Shown: one piece after another, positions 1-9,394 of the stretch
Numbering within the stretch: the stretch's first letter is position 1
How the letters are laid out: each line of letters opens with the position of its first letter
Assembly: GCF_000340215.1 (NCBI RefSeq)
Contig: NW_006921533.1
Coordinates: forward strand, 4,676,979-4,740,978
Length of the DNA: 64,000 nt
Origin: Pseudocercospora fijiensis CIRAD86
Taxonomy: Eukaryota > Ascomycota > Dothideomycetes > Mycosphaerellales > Mycosphaerellaceae
Direction of reading: 5' to 3'
Notes under the pieces: generated by a model
Databases searched by the model: none
The model's input: the letters and a program-made list of their open reading frames with translations, nothing else
What the model was told of the DNA's origin: nothing
Program-made: the position numbers and the translations under genes

Positions 1-1
1 A

Positions 2-601
2 GACATGCTGAAGGGTCTTCGTGCGGATGGCGAGGATACTGACAAAATGTTCGAGCTGTATCTGAAGGCTCACAACGACTGCATTGCGGATCGACCAGAC
101 GACCTTCACGTCGGCTTGCACATTTGCAGAGGTAAGATGGGTGTCTGTCGATAGGCAGTGCATTACTGACGCGTCGCAGGAAACTTCTCCAAGTCGATGC
201 ATTTCAGCGAGGGATCGTACGAAGCGATTGCCGAGCAATTCTTCAAGACGCTCAACTATGACACCTTCTATCTGGAGTACGACAATCCTCGCAGCGGCGG
301 ATTCGAGCCGCTTCGCTTCTTGCCAAAGCACAAGAATGTCGTGTTGGGTGTAGTGACCACAAAGGATCCGCAATTGGAAGACAAGGAGCTCATCAAGAGC
401 CGGGTGTTGGAAGCTGCGGAGATCATCGCCAAAGGTCAGGGTCGAAGTGTGCAAGAAGCTCTGGAGAACATCGGTATCAGTCCACAATGCGGGTTCGCCA
501 GTGTTGCTATCGGTGCTGAAGGTATGGATGAGGAGAAGATGTTCAAGAAATTGGCACTGGTTAAGGCGGTCGCCAGAGAGGTGTGGCCCGATCGACCTTA
601 A
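2..601 (+). CDS. Cobalamin-independent methionine synthase (MetE-like), C-terminal part; 5' end outside window
   Basis: Partial gene entering from the left edge. Two exons are visible: 2-131, a 48-nt intron 132-179 (gtaag..gcag), then 180-601 ending in TAA. The joined frame reads DMLKGLRADGEDTD.., then HICRGN across the junction, then YLEYDNPRSGGFEPL and SPQCGFAS. These are hallmarks of the UROD/MetE-like barrel; the Cys of the CGFAS motif is a zinc ligand that activates homocysteine in this family. Known role: cobalamin-independent methyl transfer in methionine synthesis, cytosolic. The segment looks like the short single-barrel fungal MetE-related protein (family about 380 aa) rather than full-length MetE, but the missing 5' part prevents a decision. 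Confidence 0.85.
132..179 (+). other. Intron of MetE-like gene
   Basis: The donor gtaaga follows AGAG and the acceptor is cgtcgcag. Removal joins HICR-G to NFSKS in frame, matching the conserved HICRGN motif of the family. Confidence 0.85.
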
Positions 602-1897
602 TGGATGGAGCTTGCACCGAGCTTGCAAGGACTGGGATCGGTGAGCTGGGCTGACATGATGGGCTGGCTAGATGATTGGCATGTGAAAGTGAGAGATGGT
701 TTCAACACTGTACCTTTGGACTGGGCGGGAGAGCAATGTGAGCATGACACGATGAGGTGATCAGGTGACGAAAAGATGTAAAATTGGCCAAGAGAGGCAT
801 TGATGTGCTGTAGCATTGGAAAATGGCGCGCACATTCTCGCTTGTTCCCAGATGAATTTGCTGATCAAGCACACTATGATACAGTACTGCGCTCGCCTTT
901 CGCGCAGCAGTGCATGTTGCTTCTCCGGAAATCAGTGGACGGCAGAGTCTTGGCGATGGAGAACAGCAGCCTATTAAAACGTTGGTGCCCAGCACATGCG
1001 ATATGCGATACGATAACGACGAGCGTGGAAGCATAGACGCCACAGACGCCCCATTAGCCCGGCCGGGGTTTGGGACGATTCCACGTCGGGCGGACGGGCG
1101 GGTTGAGTCGCTTGGCTCTGGTGTGCTTCGCATTGGTGATCTTTTGGGTCAGAAAGGCGGTCTCGAGAGACTACTGTAGCTGCTAGTAGAGCGTGCGAGC
1201 AGAGCAGATGTGCGGTGCGGTGCGTGTTGAGCTGGAGCCAATGCCCGCAATGCCCGTAGCTGCCACTCGCGCGTCTGCAGGGCCACGCTCTTGGCATCTT
1301 TTCTGCTCAGGAGTCAGCAGTGCTGGCTGCCGCTGCCATTGTGAGATAGCGGGGCAAGGGCGAGCGCGAAACCTGAAACGAAGAATGTCCGGCAGACGAG
1401 CAGCTCGCACGAATGCATTTGATGGGCCAATGGGAGGCCAGGAATGCATGCCCAGTCGAAGCAGCGCCGCCGAAGTTTGGAGGAGAAATAAATTCAGCGA
1501 GACCCTGGCCGCAAACTCTCGTCGAAAAGGCCAGCTCAACTACTGTACACTTAGTACTGCCAACCTCGCTCCTCGTCGTGCACCACCACTACCACAATCA
1601 CCTGCAGCGCTGCCTCCTGCCAGCCGTTCACTCTTTCCGCAGCTTCTTGTGAGACATTGGAGTGCTGGCCCCACTCATTGGTCGTGTCCCTCCTGGATGG
1701 AAAGATAACAGCTCCCGCCTCCCAACCGGCAAGCTCCCTCTCAACCGACCATTCCATCGAATACTGCAACTGCGTGTGTAATTGCTGCAGCGCACCGTCT
1801 GTTCTCGCCCTCGCCCTCGCCCTCGCCCTCGCCCTCGCCCTCGCCCAAAACCTCAACCCGCACTCATCGTCCATTTCCGCCCACAATCTCCGCCAAG
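602..1897. promoter_or_regulatory. Intergenic region with 5' control region of the desaturase gene
   Basis: This 1.3-kb stretch has several open frames but none resembles a protein. It holds the 3' UTR of the MetE-like gene and the promoter and leader of the downstream desaturase. The only structured element seen is the CTCGCC repeat at 1804-1845. No TATA box or regulator site could be assigned. Confidence 0.5.
1804..1845 (+). repeat. Hexanucleotide microsatellite (CTCGCC)x7
   Basis: Seven perfect copies of CTCGCC end 52 nt upstream of the desaturase ATG, so they probably lie in the 5' UTR. The repeat is pyrimidine-rich on the coding strand, as is common in fungal leaders. Confidence 0.95.
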
Positions 1898-3406
1898 ATG
1901 AGCACGACAGCCTTGCCGCACAAGGCCGCCATGAGACGCACCGCCACTGTCGACTCCATGCCCTCCACCGTGTCGAATTCGACGGCAGCCACGCCAAACG
2001 ACTCACCCACTGCCTCGGCATCATCGACATCCCTGTCCTCCCTGGGGTCTGTCGAAGACTTCCAGAAAGAGCCTGCGCGGAAGCTTGTTGACACCTACGG
2101 AAACGAGTTCCAGCTCCCAGACTACACCATCAAGGACATCCGAGATGCCATTCCCAAGCACTGCTACGAGAGGTCAGCTGCAACTGGTCTCTACTATGTG
2201 GCACGCGACATTGTCTCCTTAGCCACCACCTTCTACCTGTTCAACCGCTTCTGCACCCCGGAATACGTGCCTTCGATGCCTCTCCGAGCTGTGCTCTGGG
2301 CTCTGTATACCTTTGTCCAGGGTCTTTTTGGCACCGGTCTTTGGGTTCTTGCCCACGAGTGTGGTCACCAGTCTTTCTCGCCCAGCAAGATCCTTAACGA
2401 TACCGTGGGTTGGTTCTGCCACTCTGCCCTGCTCGTCCCGTATTTCAGCTGGAAGATCAGCCACGGCAAGCACCATAAGGCCACTGGGAACATGGAGCGG
2501 GATATGGTATTCGTGCCTCGCACACGTGAAGAGCATGCCTCCCGCACGGGATATGTGCTCCACGAGATGCACGAGCTGTTGGAGGAGACTCCAATCTACA
2601 CCGCTACCATGCTCATTGGACAGCAGCTTGCTGGATGGCCTCTTTACCTGCTCAAGAACGTGACTGGACACAACAACCACGAGAAGCAGCCAGAGGGCAA
2701 AGGCAAGGGCAAGAAGAATGGAAACTTCAGCGTCAACCACTTCATGCCAAGCAGCCCGTTGTATGAGAAGAAGGATGAGCATCTCATTCTGCTCTCGGAT
2801 CTGGGTCTCTTCCTTGTGGCTTCCGTCTTGACTTATATGGGTCGCACATACGGTTGGACCAATCTCCTGGTCTGGTATTTCATCCCGTACCTTTGGGTGA
2901 ACCACTGGCTCGGTAAGTAGACCGGGAATCGATTTGTGGCGTGCTCCATGCTGACAGCAATCACAGTTGCCATCACCTACTTGCAGCACACCGACCCATC
3001 GCTTCCACACTACACTGGTGATGTGTGGAACTTCACCCGCGGCGCCGCTGCCACCATCGATCGTGAATTCGGCTTCATCGGACGCCAGCTGCTCCACGGA
3101 ATCATCGAGACACACGTCCTCCACCACTACGTCTCGACCATCCCATTCTACCATGCCGATGAGGCTACCGAGGCCATCAAGCCTATCATGGGAAGCCATT
3201 ACCGAGCAGACACCAAGGATGGTTCCATCGGCTTCCTGAAGTCCATGTACAAAAGCGCCCGCTGGTGTCAATGGGTTGAGCCAAACGAGGGTGCCAAGGG
3301 TGACCAGGCCAAGGTGTTGTTCTTCCGTAACAGGAACGGTCTCGGCCTGCCACCAGCGAAGCTCCAAAAGAAAGGTATGACAATTGGCGATGATTCTTCT
3401 TCATGA
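1898..3406 (+). CDS. Delta-12 fatty acid desaturase (oleate desaturase)
   Basis: Converts oleoyl to linoleoyl chains in the ER membrane. CDS is 1898-2912 joined to 2967-3406, giving 484 aa, a normal length for the fungal family. The three histidine boxes that bind the di-iron centre are all present: HECGH (residues 153-157), HGKHH (189-193) and HVLHH (388-392). Hydrophobic membrane blocks lie between them. The N-terminal 50 residues are Ser/Thr-rich and disordered. The 54-nt intron (gtaagt..tcacag) joins HWL to VAITYLQHTDP, a well conserved stretch. The first ATG is used; another Met lies 12 codons in. A Lys/Gly-rich insert (GKGKGKKN) sits in the loop after the second box. A delta-12/delta-15 bifunctional enzyme cannot be excluded from sequence. 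Confidence 0.94.
2913..2966 (+). other. Intron of desaturase gene
   Basis: 54 nt with donor gtaagt and acceptor caatcacag. Splicing restores the conserved HWLVAITYLQHTDP segment. Confidence 0.9.
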
Positions 3407-4213
3407 GGTGCAAAGAGATCGTGTTTCGTCGGGCATTAGCGAGCATGATGGCGCAGATGTCGATTTATATTCCTGTCAATCGCTATGGGAAGATTTGGAC
3501 AGCACCAGGCGCGGCGTTTTAGACGGTCGGGTACGCCTTGGGAAGGCTGAGGCGCAATATTTATCATGTAGAAAGAGCGAACACTAGATCAAAGAATCCC
3601 ATAGACGAACTAGAATCGTAATGGCAAGTCGTACGTGACAAACCATGATCTTCATCGAGGATAGAAGGCGTGTAGAGTGGAGTGGAGAGATGCACGTAGC
3701 ATGACATGCGAATACGCTCCAATCCTGATGCCTCATTATGCTGCGGAGGCTTCGGAAGCATAGAGCTCCTGCTCCCGCGAATGCGAGCTCCTCTCTTTTG
3801 TCGTCACCCATGTTGATAGGCAGCGATTCCCAAGAGCGAATCAATCTTCGTGTAGATCAAGCCTTTGTCACAGCATTCTCATTATGATCATGACCATCGT
3901 CCTAGATAACACAACAACAACAAAACCTGACCCTTCCACCATGACGCATGCACATGTGCCAGGAAGGTACTGTACTGTAGCGCACACACGCTCTTCTTCT
4001 TCTTCTTTTCCTTCTTCCACACACATACTGTTGGGGGTATCGACTTCGAAGCAAAAACAAAAAAAAAAAGAGAAGAAAAAAAGATCACAAAACCTTGACC
4101 CGCAAGTCCCGTCCCTCTTCCCACACAATCTTTTCTTCAAGATTTCGTGCCTCTCCTCTCCTTCCACGAAGAAGAAGGGTTTTTGAATATCTTCCCGGAA
4201 CGCCTGAAGAATT
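3407..4213. other. Intergenic region between convergent genes
   Basis: The 3' ends of the desaturase (+) and the LPPRLSP-repeat gene (-) meet here. It contains a CTT-rich run near 3,990-4,018 and an A-rich tract (about 4,052-4,082), plausible 3'-end signals. No gene was recognised. Confidence 0.5.
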
Positions 4214-6901
4214 TCAAAGCTTGAGCTTCATCGAATACTGGATTCGTTCCTTCTCCATCCATTCCCCCAGCATAGCATATCCAGCCCTAGCAGCGCGAAC
4301 AGGAGTCGTAGCGACACCCAGGGGAAGTTTGTACTGACCTCCGAGCTTTGGAGGATCGAGTTTCTCATGCGCAGCCAATTTTTTCGTCCGATCTTTCCAG
4401 GACTTGGGAAAGACTTCTTGCAACATGTCGATGTCCAGCTTCTCTTCAGCCGCAGCGGCGGATCTTTGCAGCAGGACTTGCGTTTCGAGTAAGGTCGTTT
4501 GCGAAGGTCCTTCTTGCAATTGAGTACCGATCTCCAAGATTCTAGAGCCGAAGACTACACCCAATGAATTGACTAGTCCGTTCAATGGAGAGAAAGGTTC
4601 TGTTTGCCGTTTCACGAATCCGTAGAAACCTGTCAAGCTCTTCCAGTTCCGGTAAGATGGCGATTGTCGTGGATCGGCTGCAGTGGCTGCTTCATCCGCG
4701 CATGTGAAAGCGAGCAGATAGCAGATGAAAGACTCTACAGCTTTCACAGCGGCCATTTTCTGGTCGAGATCAGATTGAGAAGCACTGATATGCGCGGATG
4801 CAGCATGCTTGAGTTCTCGTCCCAAAACTTCAAGCTTCTTTTGCTCAGTCTCCCACGCCTGTTGTTTGGGCGTTTTATTGCTTGGGTGACTCGAGAGCGG
4901 CCTCGCCGCTCCATTCGCCTGAGAATTGCTTCCTATGCTTGGCGTGCTGGTCAAGGCGGGAGGCGTATGGGTGGCGTTGCTGTCTTGTGATTGCTCCCTC
5001 TTCATCGCCGCAGACAAAAAGTCCTTTCTCGTGCTCGGTGTGACGTGCTTTTGAGCAAGAGGTGAATCCATGTCCCGTGGCGCAGGGGTCGATGGTTCTT
5101 TGCGCTTCTCACTCTCGTCAGAATTCTTCCGCTTTGCTGAAGATTCCGGCTTGTCGTCGTCGTGTAAAGGTCGTTTCTCGGCTGCTGTTCGCTTCTCCGC
5201 CTTTTCAGAAGGTTTATCAACTTGCTTCGCAGGCTGCTTTTCTTCTACAGCCGGCTTCTTTTTCTTCTCAACCGGGCCAACCTTCTGGGCGACACCCTTG
5301 GTCTTCGCTGGAGGTTCATCTTTGCGCTCTCCATTCCGCTTCGATTCTTCTGGAGCTGGGGGCTGAAACATGCTCTTATCAGGCTTCGGCCGCATTTTCA
5401 AGATTCGCGCGATGTCTTCTCTCCGCGCACGCTTATACCTGAGCTTGATCAGAAGACCTGGCTTCTCGCGCCGCTCCACCCTCAGAGCCTTGAGCGTCTT
5501 GCCTACCATGATCTCATCGTCTTGTGAGAGCTCAGGGCTTTTGCCTCTCGCCGCAGAGATCGCTTGCGGCCGCACTCGTTGCTCTGCGTCAGATCGCACT
5601 GCAGGACTGCTGGAATTGGCGCGGAAGCCATTGCGCGGTGCAGGTGACTTATGCTTCGTGACACCGCTTTCAGATTTTCTGATTGGCGTGAGCTTGCTGC
5701 TTTTCTCCTTCGAGGTAGAGTTCGGCGCGGATAGATCTGATGATTGCGACGCTGATCTAAAATGCGCACGAGCCTCGATGGTCTTGGCAATGTTGTCAGG
5801 AAGAGTTGGTGACAGCCTGGGCGGCAAGCGATCCTCTTCGTCTTCGTCAGATTCGTTTTGCTGAGACGGCTTCTCCGTTCGAGATTTCGCAGGTGACAGT
5901 CGAGGGGGTAGTCTATCTTCATTGTCGCCCCGGGAAGCCGCAGGTTTAGGCGAATTTTCGCCATGTGGAATCGGTCCTGGCGACAGACGTGGTGGCAGGC
6001 CGGGAGACAGCCGTGGTGGTAGACTCTCATCTTCTCCTGCTTTGCCGACATTTGCGACCTTCCCGTTACTCACAGCATCCCGCTCTGGCTTACGCACGTC
6101 TCTGGCACTGGCCTCCCTCTTCTCCACCTTGATGCTCTCCACCTTCACCTTCTTCGCAGCGGGCTCGGTCTCACGAACGTCTTCCTGCTTCTCTCGAGCA
6201 ATCCTGCCTCCAGCATCATCCCGCTTGCGCTTCAGATCACCCTGCTCTGGCGATTTCTCCCTTTTCATCTTCTGTTCGTCCTCGCTTTCTTCGGCAACTG
6301 CCGCCAGCATCTCCTGCGTCTCGGCCTTGACTCTCTCAACTGGTCCTTTCACGGCGGGCTGCTTCGCTGGCGCATCACCACCGTTTTTGGCTGCATCGTT
6401 CTCTGGAGCAACAGGCCCTCCATTCAGTTTCTTCTTATACGCATCCAGACTTATTTTCTTTTTAGGAGCACCATTCGGCGTGTTTGCGCCAGTCCCTGGG
6501 CGAGTGCTCCCAGATGTGCCTCCATTCGTCGCGTGCGGTTCCCACGTTGGCCGACTGTTGTGCAGCAGGAACATCTCCTTGCCGGGCTCATAGTAGTGAA
6601 AGGTTAAGTACTGAATGCTCTCGTGCTCGGTGCGAAAGTCAAAGGGTGCAGTGTACGTCCACTGCAGCGCTTGCGCCTGGTAATGGTGCCGATACTTGAC
6701 GTCGTCGTCTTGCGGTATGGTCATGATATAGGGATCGGGCGGGATGTGGTCTCGCATACGGACGAGAGCGGCATCGATGGCGTCCAGATCGGCCAGCTCG
6801 TCTTTGTTGGGCTTCCATGTCGCCGTTGGTGCCTGGGCCGGTTTCTGTGCATGTGTCGCAGCGGCGGGCGGGCGCTCTTGTGCCTCGTCCGCCGCGGGCA
6901 T
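4214..6901 (-). CDS. Large disordered protein with LPPRLSP repeats, probably nuclear; function unknown
   Basis: A single open frame of 895 aa. The N-terminal 110 residues look folded (WTYTAPFDFRTEHESIQYL..) and lead into KKKISLDAYKKKLNG near residue 150. The middle is Lys/Glu-rich and disordered, with five copies of the short motif LPPRLSP (residues about 290-370) and several basic, nuclear-localisation-like runs. Around residue 480 a conserved-looking basic helix reads KPGLLIKLRYKRARREDI. The C-terminal 200 residues are probably helical. I have the impression of a Pezizomycotina-specific protein family but cannot name it. The proline-directed SP sites could be kinase targets. A chromatin or transcription role is only a guess from composition. 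Confidence 0.8.
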   Translation of the reverse strand: MPAADEAQERPPAAATHAQKPAQAPTATWKPNKDELADLDAIDAALVRMRDHIPPDPYIMTIPQDDDVKYRHHYQAQALQWTYTAPFDFRTEHESIQYLTFHYYEPGKEMFLLHNSRPTWEPHATNGGTSGSTRPGTGANTPNGAPKKKISLDAYKKKLNGGPVAPENDAAKNGGDAPAKQPAVKGPVERVKAETQEMLAAVAEESEDEQKMKREKSPEQGDLKRKRDDAGGRIAREKQEDVRETEPAAKKVKVESIKVEKREASARDVRKPERDAVSNGKVANVGKAGEDESLPPRLSPGLPPRLSPGPIPHGENSPKPAASRGDNEDRLPPRLSPAKSRTEKPSQQNESDEDEEDRLPPRLSPTLPDNIAKTIEARAHFRSASQSSDLSAPNSTSKEKSSKLTPIRKSESGVTKHKSPAPRNGFRANSSSPAVRSDAEQRVRPQAISAARGKSPELSQDDEIMVGKTLKALRVERREKPGLLIKLRYKRARREDIARILKMRPKPDKSMFQPPAPEESKRNGERKDEPPAKTKGVAQKVGPVEKKKKPAVEEKQPAKQVDKPSEKAEKRTAAEKRPLHDDDKPESSAKRKNSDESEKRKEPSTPAPRDMDSPLAQKHVTPSTRKDFLSAAMKREQSQDSNATHTPPALTSTPSIGSNSQANGAARPLSSHPSNKTPKQQAWETEQKKLEVLGRELKHAASAHISASQSDLDQKMAAVKAVESFICYLLAFTCADEAATAADPRQSPSYRNWKSLTGFYGFVKRQTEPFSPLNGLVNSLGVVFGSRILEIGTQLQEGPSQTTLLETQVLLQRSAAAAEEKLDIDMLQEVFPKSWKDRTKKLAAHEKLDPPKLGGQYKLPLGVATTPVRAARAGYAMLGEWMEKERIQYSMKLKL

Positions 6902-7503
6902 GGTCTCGCTCTCGCGCGGATCTTACTCGCCGCTGGACTTTCGCATCAGGGAGGCCGAAGCGCGGTGGAGTGTGAGCGCAGCATTGAGCGAGCGCCTGCC
7001 TGAGTCGTTGCGATAACCAGGGTCGTTCGTCGCCAGCAGTCGGCGCGGGCGCAGGAAGAACCAAAGCCAATGCGAAACCGCAAGTCTGGCACGAGCTAAT
7101 GCGTGACACAGTGTGTGCGACGTGAGTGTATGCGATGGTCGGTGTGGGTGTCAGCGCAGACAATAGCAGCGTGGTCGTGTTTACCTTCGAGTGTACGATA
7201 GCGATCAAGCAAGCAGCTGTTGACGAAGCGAGTTGCGCCCCACTGCGCGGACCTCCCTGCAAGCGACGCTGGGCGACTAGTACACAAGGCGGACAGTATC
7301 AAAACGACCAAGACATAGAACATCGTCACAATAGTGCTAATTGAGAAGTCTTTTCATATGGTAATTGCGACATGTTGCACACAAAGCGCCATCGAATCTG
7401 CTCCGCACTGAGGCTGACGACCAAGTCCATACTGTGGCCAACGCCACGTGAAAGATGTGCGCATTCGCTTGCCTGCAATACAGCATCGTATTGCAGTGCA
7501 TGC
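6902..7503. promoter_or_regulatory. Intergenic region, promoter side of the LPPRLSP-repeat gene
   Basis: 600 bp between the start of the LPPRLSP-repeat gene and the stop of the XRCC4-like gene, both on the minus strand. No coding frame of merit. No TATA or known fungal operator could be assigned. Confidence 0.4.
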
Positions 7504-8661
7504 TCATAATTCATCATCATCTGTTTCAGCATCCTCTCCGATATCTTTCGTGTTCGCCATAGTAGCTGGTATAGGCTTCTCCGCACTTTCATGAGCCGTC
7601 TTCCTGTTATTGAAAGGCAGCTTTCTTGGAGGAGGCAAGTCTTCGTCAAGGTCCATGTTCTCGGTCGTGCCTCCTGCACGTTGACCTCTTCCTCTCGAGC
7701 TCTGTAGCGATGCAGTTGTTCCCACCGCTGACTTCTTATCCACATTCTCATGTTCATTCTCGCTATCTGTCGTCGCATCAGCATCAGATGGTTCTGGAGT
7801 CATCTGCTCTCTCCTTGAAGCACCATCGGCATCATCCGTGCCGTCGACCGTTTCGGCATCGTCGTCATCATGCTGCTGTTCCTCAGGCGACGGTGGTGCT
7901 GCACTGTTGGCTTTTCTCTTGCCACCACGAGATGCCCCTGCTTTTCTCGAGGTCCTTGGGGCTCGAACAGAACTAATCTCTTCCGCAGCAACCGGATCAA
8001 CCTTGGCGCCATTCAAGAGACGTTGCTGGTCCCGAATCTTCAGCTTCTTTGCATTGAGCAATGCCGCAAATTTGCTGAGCAATTCCTCTTCGTGCTCCCT
8101 CTTGGCCTTTACTAGCATATCAAGCTCAGTCGACAGCTTTGCAATTTGGTCCTTTTGAGTCTGGACAGAAGCCTCGAGCGTTGCCAACTGGTCTCGGAGT
8201 CCATCGGACGTTGCTGCTGCAACGTCGACCCATTCCATCGGCACAACCTCTTCATCTTTCTGGTCGAGCTGGATGGAGCCAAGTCTTTGCGTAATTCCGC
8301 CAATGTTTCTCCGAACAGTGATCGTGGACGTGGATCCGCTAATGGCGGCCACCGTCTCCACACCCTGAAGAAACTCTGGCAGGGTCCCGTCGGGCTTTTC
8401 GCGTAAAAGTGCAAAACGCAAGACCGTCTTCCACTCTGCGAGATCGCCCGTGTAATTGCGTTCTTGTAGCGACTTGACATCGGCTTCCTCAATAGCTCCG
8501 ATAAATGCCACGTACTGGTCAGTGCCGATGAGCTTGAGATCCAAATCTCTGCGTCCATTTCTGCCGACATTCAGCAACAAGTGCTCGGACTTGTGGTCTG
8601 TACGACGCAGACGGAGGATATGCTCTTTCTGCTTGGGAGTCATGATTCGAGTCTGAAGCAC
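7504..8661 (-). CDS. XRCC4/Lif1-like non-homologous end-joining factor
   Basis: 385 aa, uninterrupted. The N-terminal 125 residues form a beta-rich head (TDQYVAFIGAIEEADVKSL, then LAEWKTVLRFALL). A long coiled coil follows at about residues 155-225, ending in the family-like segment ALLNAKKLKIRDQQRLL (about 200-218). The last 160 residues are disordered, with a KKxRK-like basic patch and acidic runs (DDDDAETVDGTDD). This head/stalk/tail layout is that of XRCC4 and yeast Lif1, which bind DNA ligase IV in double-strand break repair in the nucleus. The first ATG is taken as start; a second Met six codons in (MTPKQ) is equally likely. A divergent promoter of about 730 bp is shared with the Byr4-like gene. 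Confidence 0.82.
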   Translation of the reverse strand: MLQTRIMTPKQKEHILRLRRTDHKSEHLLLNVGRNGRRDLDLKLIGTDQYVAFIGAIEEADVKSLQERNYTGDLAEWKTVLRFALLREKPDGTLPEFLQGVETVAAISGSTSTITVRRNIGGITQRLGSIQLDQKDEEVVPMEWVDVAAATSDGLRDQLATLEASVQTQKDQIAKLSTELDMLVKAKREHEEELLSKFAALLNAKKLKIRDQQRLLNGAKVDPVAAEEISSVRAPRTSRKAGASRGGKRKANSAAPPSPEEQQHDDDDAETVDGTDDADGASRREQMTPEPSDADATTDSENEHENVDKKSAVGTTASLQSSRGRGQRAGGTTENMDLDEDLPPPRKLPFNNRKTAHESAEKPIPATMANTKDIGEDAETDDDEL

Positions 8662-9394
8662 GCGTGGATTCTGTGTTTCTCCTCTGTCTGAAATTGATGT
8701 GATATTGGCTCAGATACAGCCTGCACCCTGAGCCGAGATCAAAAAGCCGGGGAAAATAATTGAAAGGAAGAGTGTCTTGCCTGTTCCCACGTTCTACGCC
8801 GTTATTCGATGCTGCGGCCCGTGGTGGTGCCTGGGCCTTGTTGATCGTGCCGCGTCGTGGTCCTCGCACCTGTTGCCTGGGCACTTCAGATTTCGCAGCG
8901 ACGCGTCAATTGAGGGCATCAAGTGATCCGGCCACCTGGTGCAGGACACAGACGAGTGGAGGCCGAGACTTGCTGCTGAGGTGTCGTGTACGGTGTACCT
9001 GTATTGGGCGCAAGCAGGGTGCACATTAGAGTTTCGCTAGACGCGGTTGGCTCGCGGAGAGAACCGAATGAAGGAAGGTCGGCGCGCGTCTGCGCATCCG
9101 GGCCCGTGTGGCTAGAAGATAAGATGCGAACAGCACCATCCGCCCATGCAGGAGACCGCATGAGCATGCGCATATCAGCAGAGCTTTCCCAAGGCCAGCA
9201 CACTCCCTCTGGCGCGTGAAGTGCCACGAGGAGGAGGCCGTGCGGCGAGAGCAACTATCCGGAGGAAACAGAAACGTCGCATGTCGCATTCGAAACACGC
9301 ACACAGACCCAGACCGACTTCCTAGCCACCACCACGCAGCAACGCCGCTGCCTTCCCACGACCACGCCCGTTCTCCTGCGCAGAAGGCGCAATC
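8662..9394. promoter_or_regulatory. Bidirectional intergenic region (XRCC4-like / Byr4-like)
   Basis: The two genes start divergently 733 bp apart. No long open frame here looks like a protein and no specific motif was assigned. Confidence 0.45.

Noticed and set aside
1193..2091. Open frames of 140-170 codons upstream of and overlapping the desaturase start
   Set aside because: They have no recognisable content, and several are kept open by the CTCGCC repeat. They overlap the certain desaturase start in another frame.
2219..3367. A 382-codon open frame antisense to the delta-12 desaturase
   Set aside because: It overlies a certain gene with conserved histidine boxes. Codon bias of the sense strand explains the open antisense frame, and its text resembles no protein.
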